NCBI GenBank assembly: GCA_030635525.1
Contig: DAOVYR010000006.1
Span: 1 to 15,007 of the forward strand
Reading direction: 5' to 3'
DNA from: Candidatus Nanohalarchaeota archaeon
Lineage (GTDB): Archaea; EX4484-52; B79-G9
DNA: 15,007 nt
A program made the translations under genes and the position numbers. Under the pieces are notes generated by a model that saw only the letters and a program-made list of their open reading frames with translations, was not told where the DNA came from and did not search any database. How positions within the stretch are numbered: position 1 is the stretch's first letter; each line of letters opens with the position of its first letter. This document shows positions 13,767 to 15,007 of the stretch, piece by piece.

Positions 13767-14667
13767 GATTTTTAGCGGATGTTACCCCGCGCTTGTAACC
13801 CCTATGAGCGACGGGGACGGGCTCACTAACCCGGTAAACCAGGAAGCAATGAACAAGTTGATAGACCATGTTCTCAAAGGCGGTGTTGACGGGATTCTCG
13901 TTGCAGGATGCACAGGACATGCAAGTTCTATGACATGGGACGAGCAGGTTGCACTCATGAAAAACTGCCTTGAGCATGTCAACAGCAAGACAAAAATGAT
14001 TGCAGGCGACGGCTCAAATTGCACAAGAGAAGCGATTGACGCTGCAAAAAAGATAGAGGACATAGGAATCACCACCCACCTGCAGATCAGCCCCTATCAG
14101 AACAAGCCAATGCAGGAAGGCCTGTACCGGCATTATGCGCAAATCGCATCCAAAATAGATGGTGACATAATCCTTTACAATGTTCCGGGGAGAACCTGCA
14201 AAAATATAGAAGCAGAAACCACAATAAGACTTGCAAAAGAATTCTCAAATATCGTCGCAGTAAAAGAAGCATCAGGAAACCTAGAACAAATCAAAAAGAT
14301 AATAGAAGAAACACAAGACCTTGATTTCACTGTGGTATCCGGAGACGATAAGCTGAACCTGGAGATTATCAAAGCCGGGGGCAAAGGCGCCATATCAGTC
14401 GCCGCCAACATTGATCCAAAACGCACATGCGAAGTTATAAGGCTTGCACGCGAAGGAAAATATGAAGAAGCCCGCGCAGTTGACCAGAAACTACAGGAAC
14501 TCTATCGTGTACTCTTCATTGAGACGAATCCGCAGCCGGCTCATTATGCGCTCAGAAAGATCGGGATTCCAGTCGGTGTAGCACGCCTTCCTTTGATTGA
14601 CGTAACTGACGCTGCAAAAGAACAGATAGATAAAGTAATATCTGACTTAAACATCAAGGGCGAATGA
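13759..14667 (+). CDS. dapA: 4-hydroxy-tetrahydrodipicolinate synthase
   Basis: 302 residues from ATG 13759, which has GGAGG at 13746-13750. It should condense pyruvate with aspartate semialdehyde. Visible features are the Schiff-base lysine in VAVKEASGN (Lys169), the catalytic tyrosine in LYNVPGRT (Tyr140) and the pyruvate-site loop AGCTGHASS (49-57). The usual GxxGE motif of this aldolase family reads GCTGH here, a Glu to His change. The C-terminal half has SGDDKL and GGKGAISVAANIDP. The first quarter is base-mixed, and the remainder is A+C-rich (21 of 60 G+T at 14221-14280), so a change in strand composition falls inside or just before this gene. lysA starts 1 base after the stop. A related NAL-family aldolase is possible in principle, but the dapB and lysA neighbours settle it. 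Confidence 0.93.
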   Translation: MSKIFSGCYPALVTPMSDGDGLTNPVNQEAMNKLIDHVLKGGVDGILVAGCTGHASSMTWDEQVALMKNCLEHVNSKTKMIAGDGSNCTREAIDAAKKIEDIGITTHLQISPYQNKPMQEGLYRHYAQIASKIDGDIILYNVPGRTCKNIEAETTIRLAKEFSNIVAVKEASGNLEQIKKIIEETQDLDFTVVSGDDKLNLEIIKAGGKGAISVAANIDPKRTCEVIRLAREGKYEEARAVDQKLQELYRVLFIETNPQPAHYALRKIGIPVGVARLPLIDVTDAAKEQIDKVISDLNIKGE

Positions 14668-14668
14668 C

Positions 14669-15007
14669 ATGTGGTGGGAGAAAAAAGGGCATCTGGAAAT
14701 AAACGATAAGAATCACCTATCCATAGCCGGACTGGATGCATGCACACTTGCAAAAGAATACGGCACACCTCTCTATGTATACAACAAACAAAGAATCATA
14801 GACAATTTTACTGCCATAAAGAACGCTTTTCAAAAACACACGGATAACTTCAGGATACATTATGCGATGAAAGCAAACTCCAACCCGGAAATCCTAAAGA
14901 TACTGCACAACCAGGGAGCATACATTGACGCAGTTTCGCCGTATGAAGCAAAGATTGCAATGGATGCCGGCTATCCGCAAAAAAAAATCATGTTCACAGG
15001 CACAAGC
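14669..15007 (+). CDS. lysA: Diaminopimelate decarboxylase, N-terminal part (3' partial)
   Basis: 113 residues to the window end. The start MWWEKKGHLEINDKNHLSIAG is followed by LAKEYGTPLYVYNKQRI and the PLP-binding motif FRIHYAMKANSNPEILKIL (Lys68), the mark of fold-III decarboxylases. It then has AYIDAVSPYEAKIAMDAGY and IMFTGTS. LysA removes the D-centre carboxylate of meso-diaminopimelate to give lysine. It starts 1 base after dapA, so it is translationally coupled in a dapB-dapA-lysA operon. The remaining two thirds of the protein lie beyond the window. The coding strand is A+C-rich like dapA's later part. Confidence 0.92.
   Translation, partial: MWWEKKGHLEINDKNHLSIAGLDACTLAKEYGTPLYVYNKQRIIDNFTAIKNAFQKHTDNFRIHYAMKANSNPEILKILHNQGAYIDAVSPYEAKIAMDAGYPQKKIMFTGTS

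Overview
The window looks like part of the chromosome of an uncultivated archaeon. The evidence is archaeal-style gene starts (TATA-like boxes 27-29 bases from the start codon of several genes, giving leaderless mRNAs), a methanogen-type thymidylate synthase, an MtrH-family tetrahydromethanopterin methyltransferase subunit and an XPD/Rad3-type iron-sulfur helicase. Other genes (tex, dapB, dapA, mtrH) use a Shine-Dalgarno sequence. I cannot name the lineage. No tRNA, rRNA, transposase or CRISPR array was seen.

Layout: 1-1490 (+) is the end of an ABC-transporter ATPase gene followed by its ABC-2 permease. A 249-base gap holds two 57-base repeats set exactly 100 bases apart. 1740-2606 (-) is an EamA/DMT-family transporter. 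2613-2971 holds a structured RNA element in front of tex (2972-5119, +). 5130-6717 (-) is an mtrH-thyA operon for one-carbon metabolism. 6718-6974 holds a second copy of the same RNA element, followed by a small zinc-ribbon gene (+). 7171-9081 (-) is an XPD-like helicase, divergent from a PD-(D/E)XK nuclease (9211-9843, +). 10117-12553 (-) is an AT-rich two-gene operon of an argininosuccinate-synthase paralogue and a PLP aminotransferase. 12758-15007 (+) is a long leader followed by dapB-dapA-lysA, which make diaminopimelate and lysine.

The most interesting signal is the repeated element at about 2820-2940 and 6776-6896. Both copies have the same nested hairpin architecture, a 3' hairpin with two compensatory base-pair changes, an aligned upstream region with a TATA-like box, and a GGAAAT segment able to pair with either of two ATTTCC-like partners. 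This fits a previously unseen archaeal RNA family, either a small RNA or a riboswitch-like leader.

Two further signals stand out. The ArgG paralogue seems to have lost several citrulline contacts, suggesting another substrate. The + strand is A+C-rich over about 1-9990, G+T-rich over about 10100-13750, and A+C-rich again from about 14000, whatever the coding strand. This points to an inverted or imported segment whose right edge falls near the dapB/dapA junction.
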